NCBI GenBank assembly: GCA_945878515.1
Contig: CAMCTL010000182.1
Coordinates: forward strand, 1 to 6,466
DNA length: 6,466 nucleotides
Direction of reading: 5' to 3'
Source: Flavobacterium psychrophilum
Lineage (GTDB): Bacteria; Bacteroidota; Bacteroidia; Flavobacteriales; Flavobacteriaceae
The first letter of the stretch is position 1; every line of letters begins with the position of its first letter. The notes under the pieces were generated by a model. It was not told where the DNA came from, did not search any database, and worked only from the letters and a program-made list of their open reading frames with translations. Below are positions 1 to 6,466 of this stretch, piece after piece. Both the position numbers and the translations under genes were made by a program.

Positions 1-20
1 CCATAAATTTTAGCTCGGTA

Positions 21-44
21 TTAGGTGTTGAATTCAAGTTTTTA
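21..44 (-). other. Two closely spaced nonsense codons (TAA, TAA) in the barrel pseudogene
   Basis: After SFLPDQSAD the minus strand gives TAA (42-44), then KLEFNT, TAA (21-23), then YRAKIYG up to the edge, all in one frame. Relatives have an uninterrupted strand of the type DIKLEFNTEYRAKIYG, so the second stop is most simply GAA (Glu) changed to TAA. Finding two stops within 24 bases while the surrounding protein stays recognisable supports decay by point substitution rather than a single accident. Confidence 0.85.
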
Positions 45-1103
45 ATCAGCAGATTGATCTGGCAGAAAGGAGTTGGAAGTAAGAGTTGGTTGGTAACTTG
101 CAAGCCCGAGTAATCTTGCTCTGAAGGCACGAATGCTGTTGGTTCCGCCAACGACAAATTGCTTGGTTGTTGGCAATGTGGTCGAATTCCCATACGCAAA
201 TCCAGCACCAAGGATAATTCGGCTAGCCAATTCACTTTCTTTTCCTAGTTTTAAATAATGCCTGAAATCGGTTTCTACTTTTACGTATTGGCTAAACGGA
301 ACATCAAATATTTTTATGATGTTGCCTTGTTTGATATTCGCATCCTTCAATAAACCCGTAACATTTCCTGCCAAATCCACTTGTCCGTTAAAATAGAAAG
401 TGTTTTTTTTGCGTTTTTGCATTGTATTGGTCAAAGTATAGGAATAGGTTGGGCCAAAAATCAATTGTTTTTCAATTACCTTTCCCAAAGCAGCATCGGC
501 ATCATTATCTGCTTGATATTCTGCTGTAACATTCTTTGGACTCACGTACGTAACATCAACAACATTCATCTGATGTTCTTTTCGAATGTTGTTTTTCCAG
601 AGGTATCCAAAAGAAGTTTTAAAGGAATTTAAAGCATAAAGCTGCGTTCTATTTTGGTAATCATAGCTTACTGTGGCTTTTGTTCTTGGGACAAATTCTT
701 GGTCACTTTCGATAGTAAAAGGTGTAATCAATCTTGGCCAGGTCAAACTAGTTTCTGTTCCCAATTTAAAAATATTTTGCCCTTTATTTTCTCCCGAAAG
801 CTGAAAATCGGCTCCACCAAATACGGAAACCGTCAGCAATTCTGCCCCTCGAAATACGTTTCGATTATTCCAATTGGCATTAATTTCAGAACCTGTAAAT
901 TCTGCTGAATTTGTTTTGCCCAATACTTCGACACGGATAAATTTTTTAGGTAAAAGCGTCAAATAATAGTAAGCATCCAATGTGTTTTTCAAACTATCCG
1001 AAACCTTGAAATTATTTTTCACGAAGTTGAATGTTCCCAGATTTACAAAACGATTTAAAGATAGATTGTGATTTTTTCGGTTGTATACATCTCCTTTTTT
1101 AAA

Positions 1104-1106
1104 TTA
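1104..1106 (-). other. In-frame nonsense codon (TAA) in the barrel pseudogene
   Basis: The minus strand reads NPRVFDRAL, TAA, FKKGDVYNRKNHNLSLNR in one frame. The segment corresponds to the POTRA-to-barrel transition, where relatives carry an aromatic or hydrophobic residue at the stop position. One base change from TTA, TAT or TAC would produce this stop; the original codon is not known. Confidence 0.85.
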
Positions 1107-1382
1107 CAAAGCTCTGTCAAATACTCTTGGATTAAAAGTGTGCACCGAATCGATAATCGTGAAGTCTTTGTATTGAACAATATCTTCTTTCTTATAACCA
1201 ATGCTGTCTCTTGCAATCGAAAAATTGGGATAGACCACAATCTTATTTATTTTGTAAGCAATGGCGGCTTTATCCGGCGTTTCGTTTTTAATTTTTAATT
1301 TTATATTGACTTCATAATCTGCTTTTTTGCTGTCAACTTGGGTCAAAACAGAATCGGGATTAAAATAATAATATCCTTTTTC

Positions 1383-1385
1383 CTA
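1383..1385 (-). other. In-frame nonsense codon (TAG) in the barrel pseudogene
   Basis: Reading the minus strand, RERIGARL is followed by TAG and then EKGYYYFNPDSVL in the same frame. Family members I remember have an unbroken LKEKGFYYFNP-type segment here, so a lysine codon AAG changed to TAG by one substitution is the simplest explanation. The flanking residues are family-like on both sides, which argues against a real gene end. Confidence 0.85.
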
Positions 1386-1661
1386 GAGCCTGGCACCGAT
1401 GCGTTCTCTGTCGAGTTTTATAACTTCCAAATTATACGGTTCACCTTCTTTGAGTAAAGTTCGGCGACTCGTTCTGGCAATCGGTTTTCCCAAATTTATT
1501 GAATCTACAGGAAATTGTACGGATTTAATTTTGCCTTTTTTTGTTAAAACTGTATTTTTCTTACTTTTGGTATGTTGCAAATAGAAGGATTTCAAATTAT
1601 CATTATTTTCAAAGATCATGTCACAGTAGTTGCTTTGTTTTTGAGACCAGCAGACAATCAA

Positions 1662-1764
1662 CTTTAATAATCTTTAACAACAAAAAAATTGAACTGTAAC
1701 AAAATTGCTTTATTTTTGACTAAATATAGGATGTCATTCTTTCTATAATCCAAATTATTTATTA
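1662..1764. other. Intergenic region between barrel pseudogene and S9 peptidase gene
   Basis: This AT-rich stretch carries the rightward promoter at 1689-1718 and the roughly 40-base leader of the peptidase gene. I see no minus-strand match to the reverse of TAnnTTTG that could drive the pseudogene, and no trace of the missing N-terminal barrel sequence in any frame. Confidence 0.6.
1689..1718 (+). promoter_or_regulatory. Bacteroidota-type promoter for the S9 peptidase gene
   Basis: TTG at 1689-1691 and TATTTTTG at 1711-1718 are separated by 19 bases. This fits the Bacteroidota primary sigma factor consensus (TTG or TTTG near -33, TAnnTTTG near -7) exactly at the fixed positions. The transcription start would fall around 1723-1727, giving a leader of about 40 bases before the ATG at 1765. 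The element and spacing are seen directly; its use is inferred. Confidence 0.7.
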
Positions 1765-4173
1765 ATGAAATTAAAAATCACACTATTGTTTCAAGCGCTA
1801 AGTTTGTTTGCTGTTGCTCAAGAAAATTTGGTCTATCAAAAACCGTCCAAAACGATTTTAGATTTGGCTGATTATCAAAGAGCACCATCCGTTTCGATGG
1901 ATACCAAGAAGGAATATGTTTTGTTGTCTTATAGAAGTACTTACAAAACTTTGGACGATTTAAACCAAGACGAACTGAGATTAGCAGGTTTAAGAATAAA
2001 CCCCGTCACCAATATTTCGAGCACGGTTACTTATATCAATAACCTAAAATTAAGAAAAATCAAAAGTGATAACGAAGTTCAAGTTGTTGATTTGCCGACG
2101 AATCCGAGAATTAGCAATTTACTCTGGTCGCCTAACGATAAGAAAATATTATTTTCGAATACGATTAGCATTGGAGTAGAACTATGGGTTATAGACGTGG
2201 CTTCTGCCAAAGCCACTAAACTAACCGAAGCAAAAGTAAATGCAAATTTGGGCAATCCTTTCAGTTGGTTTAATGACAACCAAACTATTTTGGTAAAAAT
2301 GTTACCCAAAAATAGAACACCATTGTTAGATGCAAAAAAAGATTTGCCAACAGGCCCAATTATTTCGACTGCTGATGGAGTAAAATCGCAAAATCGAACT
2401 TATCCAGATATGTTGAAAAACAAAAATGATGAAGTCAATTTTGAGAATAGCATTACTTCGGAATTGTACAAAGTAAATCTAGATGCTACGGCAACTTTAT
2501 TTAAAAATGCCGATATGTATGTAGCGGAACGATTTTCGCCTGACGGTAATTATTTGATGATAACCACGATGCATAAACCATTTTCATACATTGTTCCTTT
2601 GAGTCGTTTTCCAATGAAAACAGTAGTTTATGACAAGAATGGTGCTGAAATAAAAACAGTGAACGAAGTGCCTTTAAATGAGATTATGCCAAAAGGATTT
2701 ATGTCAGTCCGAAAAGGAAAACGCGAAATGACTTGGCGAAATGATAAACCAGCTACTTTGTCTTACGTTTTGGCATTAGATGAAGGAGATCAGGCAAATA
2801 AAGTGGAATTTAGAGACGAGTTATTTCTATGGGACGCTCCTTTTGAAAGTCAGCCAACTTCATTAATGAAAACACCACAGCGATATAGCGACATAATTTG
2901 GGGTGATGATACTGTTGCGATTGTTTCTGACGAATGGTACGATACCCGAAATACCAAGACCTATTTGATAAATCCATCTGATTTGTCACAGAAGCCAAAA
3001 GTAATTACGGATCGAAATTCGCAAGATATTTACTCTGATCCTGGCAATTTCGAAACCAAAAAAAATCAATACAATAAATATGTTTTGGCCATCGAGGATA
3101 ACAGTGCTTTCCGCATTGGGCAAGGATTTACAAAAGAAGGACAGTTTCCCTATATTGATGAATTTAATTTGAAAACACTACAATCAAAACGACTTTATAC
3201 TTCACCATATAAGGACAAAAAAGAGGATATAATAGAGATTGAAGACTTCAAAAAAGGAATTGTTTTGGTTCAAATTCAGTCTAAAAATGAGTATCCAAAT
3301 TATTATTTTAGAAACATCAAACAAAAGAACAAACTTACACCAATTACTACATTTGAAAATCCATTTGAAAGCATCAAAAATGTGAGTAAAGAAGTAATCA
3401 AATACAAAAGAAAAGATGGTGTAGAGTTGTCTGGAACTTTGTATTTGCCAGTAGGCTATGACAAAGTCAAAAAAGAAAAATTGCCATTGTTAATTTGGGC
3501 TTATCCATCTGAATTTAAGGATAAAAGTAGTGCTGGTCAAAGCAGTCAAAATTCAAATGAATTTACTTTTCCTTATTATGGTTCATTCGTTTATTGGGTA
3601 ACTAAAGGATATGTGGTTCTTGACGACGCTTCGTTTCCAATTATTGGCGAAGGTACAACTGAACCTAACGATAATTTCATCACACAATTAGTTGATAATG
3701 CTGAAGCCGCTATAAATGCGGTAGATGCTTTGGGCTATATTAATAAGAAAAAAGTAGCGGTTGGAGGACATTCTTACGGCGCTTTTATGACTGCTAATCT
3801 GTTGACACATTCCAATCTTTTTGCCTGTGGAATCGCTCGCAGTGGCGCTTATAACAGGACTTTAACTCCTTTTGGATTTCAAACTGAACAACGCAATTAT
3901 TGGGAAGTTCCGGCAGTGTACAACGCAATGTCTCCTTTTATGACCGCCGAAAAAATGAAAACGCCAATGTTATTAGTACATGGTGAAGCCGACAACAATC
4001 CCGGCACTTTTACTTTACAAACAGAGCGGTATTTTCAAGCTTTAAAGGGATTAGGCGCTCCTGCCAGAATGGTAATATTGCCAAAAGAAGCGCACAGTTA
4101 TGTTGCAAAAGAAAATATTTTGCATTTGCTTTGGGAACAAGACCAGTTTTTGGAGAAATATTTGAAAAATTAA
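1765..4173 (+). CDS. Exported S9-family serine peptidase, glutamyl endopeptidase (S9D)-like
   Basis: This is a predicted exported serine peptidase of the prolyl oligopeptidase clan, probably cleaving peptides in the periplasm or outside the cell. Residues 1-18 form a signal peptide ending AVA before Gln19. Residues about 30-535 should form the beta-propeller that restricts access to the active site. The alpha/beta hydrolase domain runs from about 541 to 802. The triad is visible: Ser670 in GGHSYG, Asp743 in HGEADNNP, His777 in PKEAHSY; Tyr580 in WAYPSEF may help form the oxyanion hole. The segments IARSGAYNRTLTPFGFQ and SFPIIGEGTTEPND are characteristic of the S9D/glutamyl endopeptidase group rather than DPP-IV or oligopeptidase B; cleavage after Glu is therefore inferred. 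The length of 802 is normal and there is no C-terminal sorting domain. The ATG at 1765 is the only sensible start: an in-frame TGA lies at 1717-1719, and the signal peptide begins right at this ATG. The Shine-Dalgarno is weak, as is usual in this phylum. It is a single-gene unit with its own promoter and terminator. Confidence 0.93.
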   Translation: MKLKITLLFQALSLFAVAQENLVYQKPSKTILDLADYQRAPSVSMDTKKEYVLLSYRSTYKTLDDLNQDELRLAGLRINPVTNISSTVTYINNLKLRKIKSDNEVQVVDLPTNPRISNLLWSPNDKKILFSNTISIGVELWVIDVASAKATKLTEAKVNANLGNPFSWFNDNQTILVKMLPKNRTPLLDAKKDLPTGPIISTADGVKSQNRTYPDMLKNKNDEVNFENSITSELYKVNLDATATLFKNADMYVAERFSPDGNYLMITTMHKPFSYIVPLSRFPMKTVVYDKNGAEIKTVNEVPLNEIMPKGFMSVRKGKREMTWRNDKPATLSYVLALDEGDQANKVEFRDELFLWDAPFESQPTSLMKTPQRYSDIIWGDDTVAIVSDEWYDTRNTKTYLINPSDLSQKPKVITDRNSQDIYSDPGNFETKKNQYNKYVLAIEDNSAFRIGQGFTKEGQFPYIDEFNLKTLQSKRLYTSPYKDKKEDIIEIEDFKKGIVLVQIQSKNEYPNYYFRNIKQKNKLTPITTFENPFESIKNVSKEVIKYKRKDGVELSGTLYLPVGYDKVKKEKLPLLIWAYPSEFKDKSSAGQSSQNSNEFTFPYYGSFVYWVTKGYVVLDDASFPIIGEGTTEPNDNFITQLVDNAEAAINAVDALGYINKKKVAVGGHSYGAFMTANLLTHSNLFACGIARSGAYNRTLTPFGFQTEQRNYWEVPAVYNAMSPFMTAEKMKTPMLLVHGEADNNPGTFTLQTERYFQALKGLGAPARMVILPKEAHSYVAKENILHLLWEQDQFLEKYLKN

Positions 4174-4192
4174 TTCAAAGAATATTGATTTT

Positions 4193-4228
4193 AAAAAGCC
4201 TTGAAATCTAATGATTTCAGGGCTTTTT
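4193..4228 (+). terminator. Rho-independent terminator after the S9 peptidase gene
   Basis: A 16-base stem (4193-4208 with 4213-4228) closes a TAAT loop. It begins AAAAAGCC and ends GGCTTTTT, with one T-G wobble pair at 4201/4220. The terminal T run follows GGC directly, 20 bases after the TAA stop. The matching A run on the left means it could also stop transcription coming from the right. It separates the peptidase gene from the beta-helix gene. Confidence 0.88.
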
Positions 4229-4343
4229 ATGTTTTTACAACTTGTCATTTTCAGTATCTGGCTTAATACACCCTTTAATTGACTTAATACAACTTTATTT
4301 TTTTTAAAATTAATTATAGGTTTACCAATTAAAGTTTAAATTA
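4229..4343. other. Upstream region of the beta-helix gene
   Basis: This AT-rich stretch lies between the terminator and the ATG at 4344. I find no clean TAnnTTTG element. The nearest candidates are TATTTTTT at 4296-4303, only 14 bases after the TTG at 4279-4281, and TTGACT at 4279-4284 with TAAAAT at 4305-4310 at 20 bases; neither is convincing. A direct repeat occupies 4262-4297. A non-canonical promoter could mean activator dependence, which is an inference. Confidence 0.5.
4262..4297 (+). repeat. 9-base direct repeat CTTAATACA, 21-base period
   Basis: CTTAATACA occurs at 4262-4270 and 4283-4291, and each copy is followed by CTTTA (4273-4277 and 4293-4297) after two bases and one base respectively. 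The 21-base period equals two turns of the helix, so a dimeric regulator could contact both copies on the same face. The repeat lies about 50-80 bases before the beta-helix start codon. Binding by a regulator is inference. Confidence 0.6.
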
Positions 4344-6466
4344 ATGATAAAGAATTTTACCTCAATAGTTTTGTTGTTTTGTATCGGGCAATCTTTCGCA
4401 CAAAAATCTTATTTTTTTAGTAGTTCAAGTGGAGATAATAGTAATGCGGGTACTGAGGCTAGTCCATACAAAACTATTTCAAAATTAAACAGTTTGGTTT
4501 TAGTTCCTGGAGACAAAATTTTGTTTAAAAAAGGAGATACATTCGTTGGTCAAATATTAGTGTCTTACTCGGGAACTTTTGGAAAACCAATAGTTTATGA
4601 TAGTTATGGTTTAGGAGATTTACCAATTTTAAGTGCTAGTAATGGCAGTAATGGTATCTCAGATCCATTGAGCACCATAAAAATTATAGGCAAACAATAT
4701 TTAGAATTTCATAACCTCAAAATAGAAAACGAAAGGTTTGATGCTGAAGTTGGCTCACCAAATGATCAATCTTTTGGAATTTATTATCAGAGTTTTAAAA
4801 CCTTGCCTGCATCTAAAAATTTTGAAGATGCAGTATTGGCAAAGCATTTTAGGTTTTCTAATATAATATGCCAAAATATTTATTCTCTTGGCAGTAGTGC
4901 AACTGATTTTGATAGTATTTACAGTTCAGGAATCTATTTTTTAGACGCTTTTGTTACTGATGTCATTATCGAAAATTGCTATTTCACTGATTTGGAACGA
5001 ACTGGAATTTGGCTCCGAAAATATGTATCAGATGCAATTATAAGAAACAATCAGTTTATAGATACAGGAGGCTCTGGAACAATTTTATCTGCAACAAAGC
5101 GAGTGCTTTATGAAAATAACTTAATGCGATTTACCGGATCTAATACTGATTCAAGAATGGTCAAAAGAGGCAGTGGCATGTGGGTATTTAACTCAGACGA
5201 CGTGGTGGCGCAGTACAATACCTCACAACATGCAAAAGGAAGCAACGATTCTTCTGGAATGCATGTCGATTACGGAAATAGTAATATTTTATTCCAGTAC
5301 AATTATTTAGAAGATTCAGCTGGAGGTTTTTGTGAAACATTAGGCGAAAATGTAAATATTATTTGGCGCTATAATATTAGTGTTAATGAAGGAAATAAAA
5401 GCGGAAAAAATTTATTGTTTTGGACAAGTGATTATGCTTTTGTGCCTAAAAAAAGTGACAATATATTTATTTATAATAATACAATTTATCAAGGCATGAA
5501 ATACAACAATGTCATGGCAGATTCTAAAATTAGTTTGGAAGCAAATTCTTTAATTATTATGAATAATATTATTTATTTAGAACCTTCTGCAAAACTAGGC
5601 GAATTGGGTTATCTTTTTGATGTGGGTACAAGTACTTTTGCTAAAAATATTATGTTTGGAGGAACCATCAAAACGAACTTTAAAAATTTGGATGCATCAA
5701 GAATAGAGCAGGATCCAAAATTTGTAGATACTGGAAGAAGGCATTTTTCTGGATATAAACTTTTAACAACGAGTCCAGCAATTGGTACTGCTTTAAGTTT
5801 TTCTGAGCCTGTTTTTCCATTAGCGGGAAAAGGAATATTCAAGGATATAACTTCAAATGCTTCTAAAGATATTTTTGGCAATCCGGTAAATCTAGCATCA
5901 GCAACTAATATCGGTGCTTATAATGGATCAGGAGAAACTAGCGCTCCAACCTTGAATTCTTATGAAGCAGAAGCTGGAATCATTGCAGGCGGAACTCAAA
6001 TTAACTGTGTGAATGCTTCAGGAGGCAAAGCAGTTAATGTTCTTGATGCTGGAAAATCATTAACGTTCAACGCCATTAATGCAGTGACCAGCGACCTTTA
6101 TTTTATCAAGATATTTTATGCAAACGCTATCAAATCGAATCTTAGATTAACCGTAAACGACGGCGGTACCGAAACGATACTTTTGCCAAATACAGATGCT
6201 TACTGTTCTTCTTCAGGTAATCCAACAAATTTTCCAGTGCTGAAAAATTTGAATGCAGGAAATAATTCCATTAAAATAGAGAACGCAACTATTGATAAAA
6301 TAGAAATAGTATCTGTTACCGATGCATTATTAAGTACTGAAAACTTGGGTTTTTTAAATAAGACCGATGCATATTTAGAAAAAACACTACTTTCTTCTAA
6401 TGAAACTGTTAAGCTAATTATTGATAATAAAATAGAATATGACAATGCTGAAGTTTCGATTTATGA
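4344..6466 (+). CDS. Secreted right-handed beta-helix protein with CBM6/CBM35-like module, 3' end missing
   Basis: The frame is open for 707 codons and runs off the right edge. Residues 1-19 are a signal peptide (ending SFA before Gln20). Residues 28-97 carry the N-cap typical of this group (SSGDNSNAGT, SPYKTISKLNSL, PGDKILFKKGD). Residues about 115-440 form a right-handed parallel beta-helix with asparagine-rich rungs, for example IIENCYF, IIRNNQF, ILFQYNY, IIWRYNI and IFIYNNTIY; the SGMHVDYGNS and AGGFCETLGENVN segments are the most conserved-looking. Residues 457-527 are the usual helix end (DPKF, SPAIGTA, DIFGNPV, NIGAY). Residues 539-658 (YEAEAG, ASGGKAV, LNAGNNSIKIEN, IDKIEIV) resemble a CBM6/CBM35 carbohydrate-binding module. 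Residues 695-707 (IEYDNAEVSIY) could begin a type IX secretion sorting domain. The fold suggests action on extracellular polysaccharide, perhaps as a lyase, but I cannot assign catalytic residues or a substrate. An in-frame TAG at 4317-4319 and the signal peptide fix the start. Confidence 0.9.
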   Translation, partial: MIKNFTSIVLLFCIGQSFAQKSYFFSSSSGDNSNAGTEASPYKTISKLNSLVLVPGDKILFKKGDTFVGQILVSYSGTFGKPIVYDSYGLGDLPILSASNGSNGISDPLSTIKIIGKQYLEFHNLKIENERFDAEVGSPNDQSFGIYYQSFKTLPASKNFEDAVLAKHFRFSNIICQNIYSLGSSATDFDSIYSSGIYFLDAFVTDVIIENCYFTDLERTGIWLRKYVSDAIIRNNQFIDTGGSGTILSATKRVLYENNLMRFTGSNTDSRMVKRGSGMWVFNSDDVVAQYNTSQHAKGSNDSSGMHVDYGNSNILFQYNYLEDSAGGFCETLGENVNIIWRYNISVNEGNKSGKNLLFWTSDYAFVPKKSDNIFIYNNTIYQGMKYNNVMADSKISLEANSLIIMNNIIYLEPSAKLGELGYLFDVGTSTFAKNIMFGGTIKTNFKNLDASRIEQDPKFVDTGRRHFSGYKLLTTSPAIGTALSFSEPVFPLAGKGIFKDITSNASKDIFGNPVNLASATNIGAYNGSGETSAPTLNSYEAEAGIIAGGTQINCVNASGGKAVNVLDAGKSLTFNAINAVTSDLYFIKIFYANAIKSNLRLTVNDGGTETILLPNTDAYCSSSGNPTNFPVLKNLNAGNNSIKIENATIDKIEIVSVTDALLSTENLGFLNKTDAYLEKTLLSSNETVKLIIDNKIEYDNAEVSIY
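6291..6466 (+). other. Possible start of a type IX secretion C-terminal sorting domain
   Basis: The last residues of the beta-helix protein (about 650-707) leave the CBM-like module and end in YDNAEVSIY followed by a partial GA codon. Type A sorting domains often contain an IYDxxGK-type strand after a similar acidic or polar lead-in. The usual YPNP opening is not seen before it, and the conserved GK and the C-terminal lysine-rich end would lie beyond the window, so this is a weak call. Confidence 0.35.

Larger units (their letters stand above)
1..1661 (-). pseudogene. Degenerate BamA/TamA-like (Omp85) outer membrane protein gene, partial
   Basis: Intact relatives insert or assemble proteins in the outer membrane, using periplasmic POTRA domains and a C-terminal 16-strand barrel. 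Here one minus-strand frame, read from 1661 down to 1, gives a continuous family-like protein interrupted by four stops: TAG 1383-1385, TAA 1104-1106, TAA 42-44 and TAA 21-23. The protein resumes in the same frame after each stop (for example FKKGDVYNRKNHNLSLNR follows the second, and KLEFNT, stop, YRAKIYG follows the third), so there is no frameshift. The upstream part resembles the last POTRA region (LLKEGEPYNLEVIKLDRERI); the rest is barrel, including the loop-6 region with GGTNSIRAFRAR. There is no signal peptide or lipobox; an in-frame TAA at 1674-1676 closes the frame upstream. From memory of the family, roughly 150-200 N-terminal residues are missing, and about 100 C-terminal residues lie beyond the window. 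Several residues I remember as conserved are changed (LTLLPKKFIR, RARLLGLASY). The family call is firm; the exact subfamily (TamL or a paralogue) is not. Confidence 0.85.

Noticed and set aside
381..1298. Plus-strand open frames of 76-84 codons (381-632, 654-908, 1068-1298)
   Set aside because: They lie antisense to the barrel remnant, whose minus-strand frame gives family-like protein throughout; their translations are low-complexity and match nothing I recognise.
1..1661. Stop-codon recoding or programmed readthrough in the barrel gene
   Set aside because: The stops are of two kinds, sit at positions where relatives appear to have different residues, and the neighbouring peptidase gene uses TAA as a normal terminator. 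The missing N-terminus also fits a dead gene better.
1104..1661. Two separate small genes at 1104-1346 and 1383-1661
   Set aside because: Both share one frame with each other and with the longer piece at 42-1022, and together they read as one Omp85-like protein; the alternative starts (TTG) have no ribosome binding site.
1662..1677. CTTTAA at 1662-1667 and 1672-1677 as an operator repeat
   Set aside because: A six-base AT-rich repeat is expected by chance in DNA of this composition.
2079..2998. Minus-strand frames at 2079-2309 and 2810-2998
   Set aside because: They are antisense to the middle of the intact peptidase gene and have no start context or family resemblance.
4051..4248. Minus-strand frame overlapping the end of the peptidase gene and the terminator
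   Set aside because: It runs across a strong terminator hairpin and antisense to the catalytic His region of a conserved protein.
4279..4310. TTGACT plus TAAAAT as a sigma-70 style promoter for the beta-helix gene
   Set aside because: The 20-base spacing is wrong for that type, and the Enterobacteria-style consensus is not the main one in this phylum.
5609..6445. Minus-strand frames at 5609-5881 and 6200-6445
   Set aside because: They are antisense to the long beta-helix/CBM frame, which has a signal peptide and recognisable domains.

Overview
The window looks like chromosomal DNA of a Bacteroidota bacterium, most likely a Flavobacterium-like member of the Flavobacteriaceae. The reasons are the strongly AT-rich sequence, a promoter of the Bacteroidota type (TTG, 19 bases, TAnnTTTG), weak ribosome binding sites, a two-partner style Omp85/TamA-like barrel protein of Bacteroidota type, and a secreted beta-helix protein with a carbohydrate-binding module. 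The genus is an inference from family resemblance; no search was possible.

Layout. Positions 1 to about 1661, minus strand, hold the decayed remains of a BamA/TamA-like (Omp85) outer membrane protein gene. One reading frame can be followed through the whole stretch without a frameshift. It is broken by four in-frame stop codons (TAG at 1383-1385, TAA at 1104-1106, 42-44 and 21-23), has lost its N-terminal part, and runs off the left edge. Positions 1662 to 1764 are a short intergenic region with a good Bacteroidota-type promoter facing right. Positions 1765 to 4173, plus strand, encode a complete exported S9-family serine peptidase of 802 residues, closest to the glutamyl endopeptidase (S9D) type, with the full Ser-Asp-His triad visible. 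A strong hairpin terminator follows at 4193-4228. After a 115-base gap with a 9-base direct repeat spaced by exactly 21 bases, a second plus-strand gene starts at 4344 and stays open to the right edge (707 codons). It encodes a signal peptide, a right-handed parallel beta-helix, a CBM6/CBM35-like module and perhaps the beginning of a type IX secretion sorting domain.

How they work together. All three genes concern the cell envelope or the exterior: outer membrane assembly (dead), periplasmic or surface peptide hydrolysis, and extracellular polysaccharide binding or processing. The terminator and separate upstream regions indicate that the peptidase and the beta-helix gene are separate transcription units, so no shared pathway is claimed. 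I see no CRISPR array, transposase, RNA gene or clear defence system. The most notable points are the substitution-only decay of the barrel gene, the large beta-helix gene that runs off the right end, and the direct repeat in front of it.
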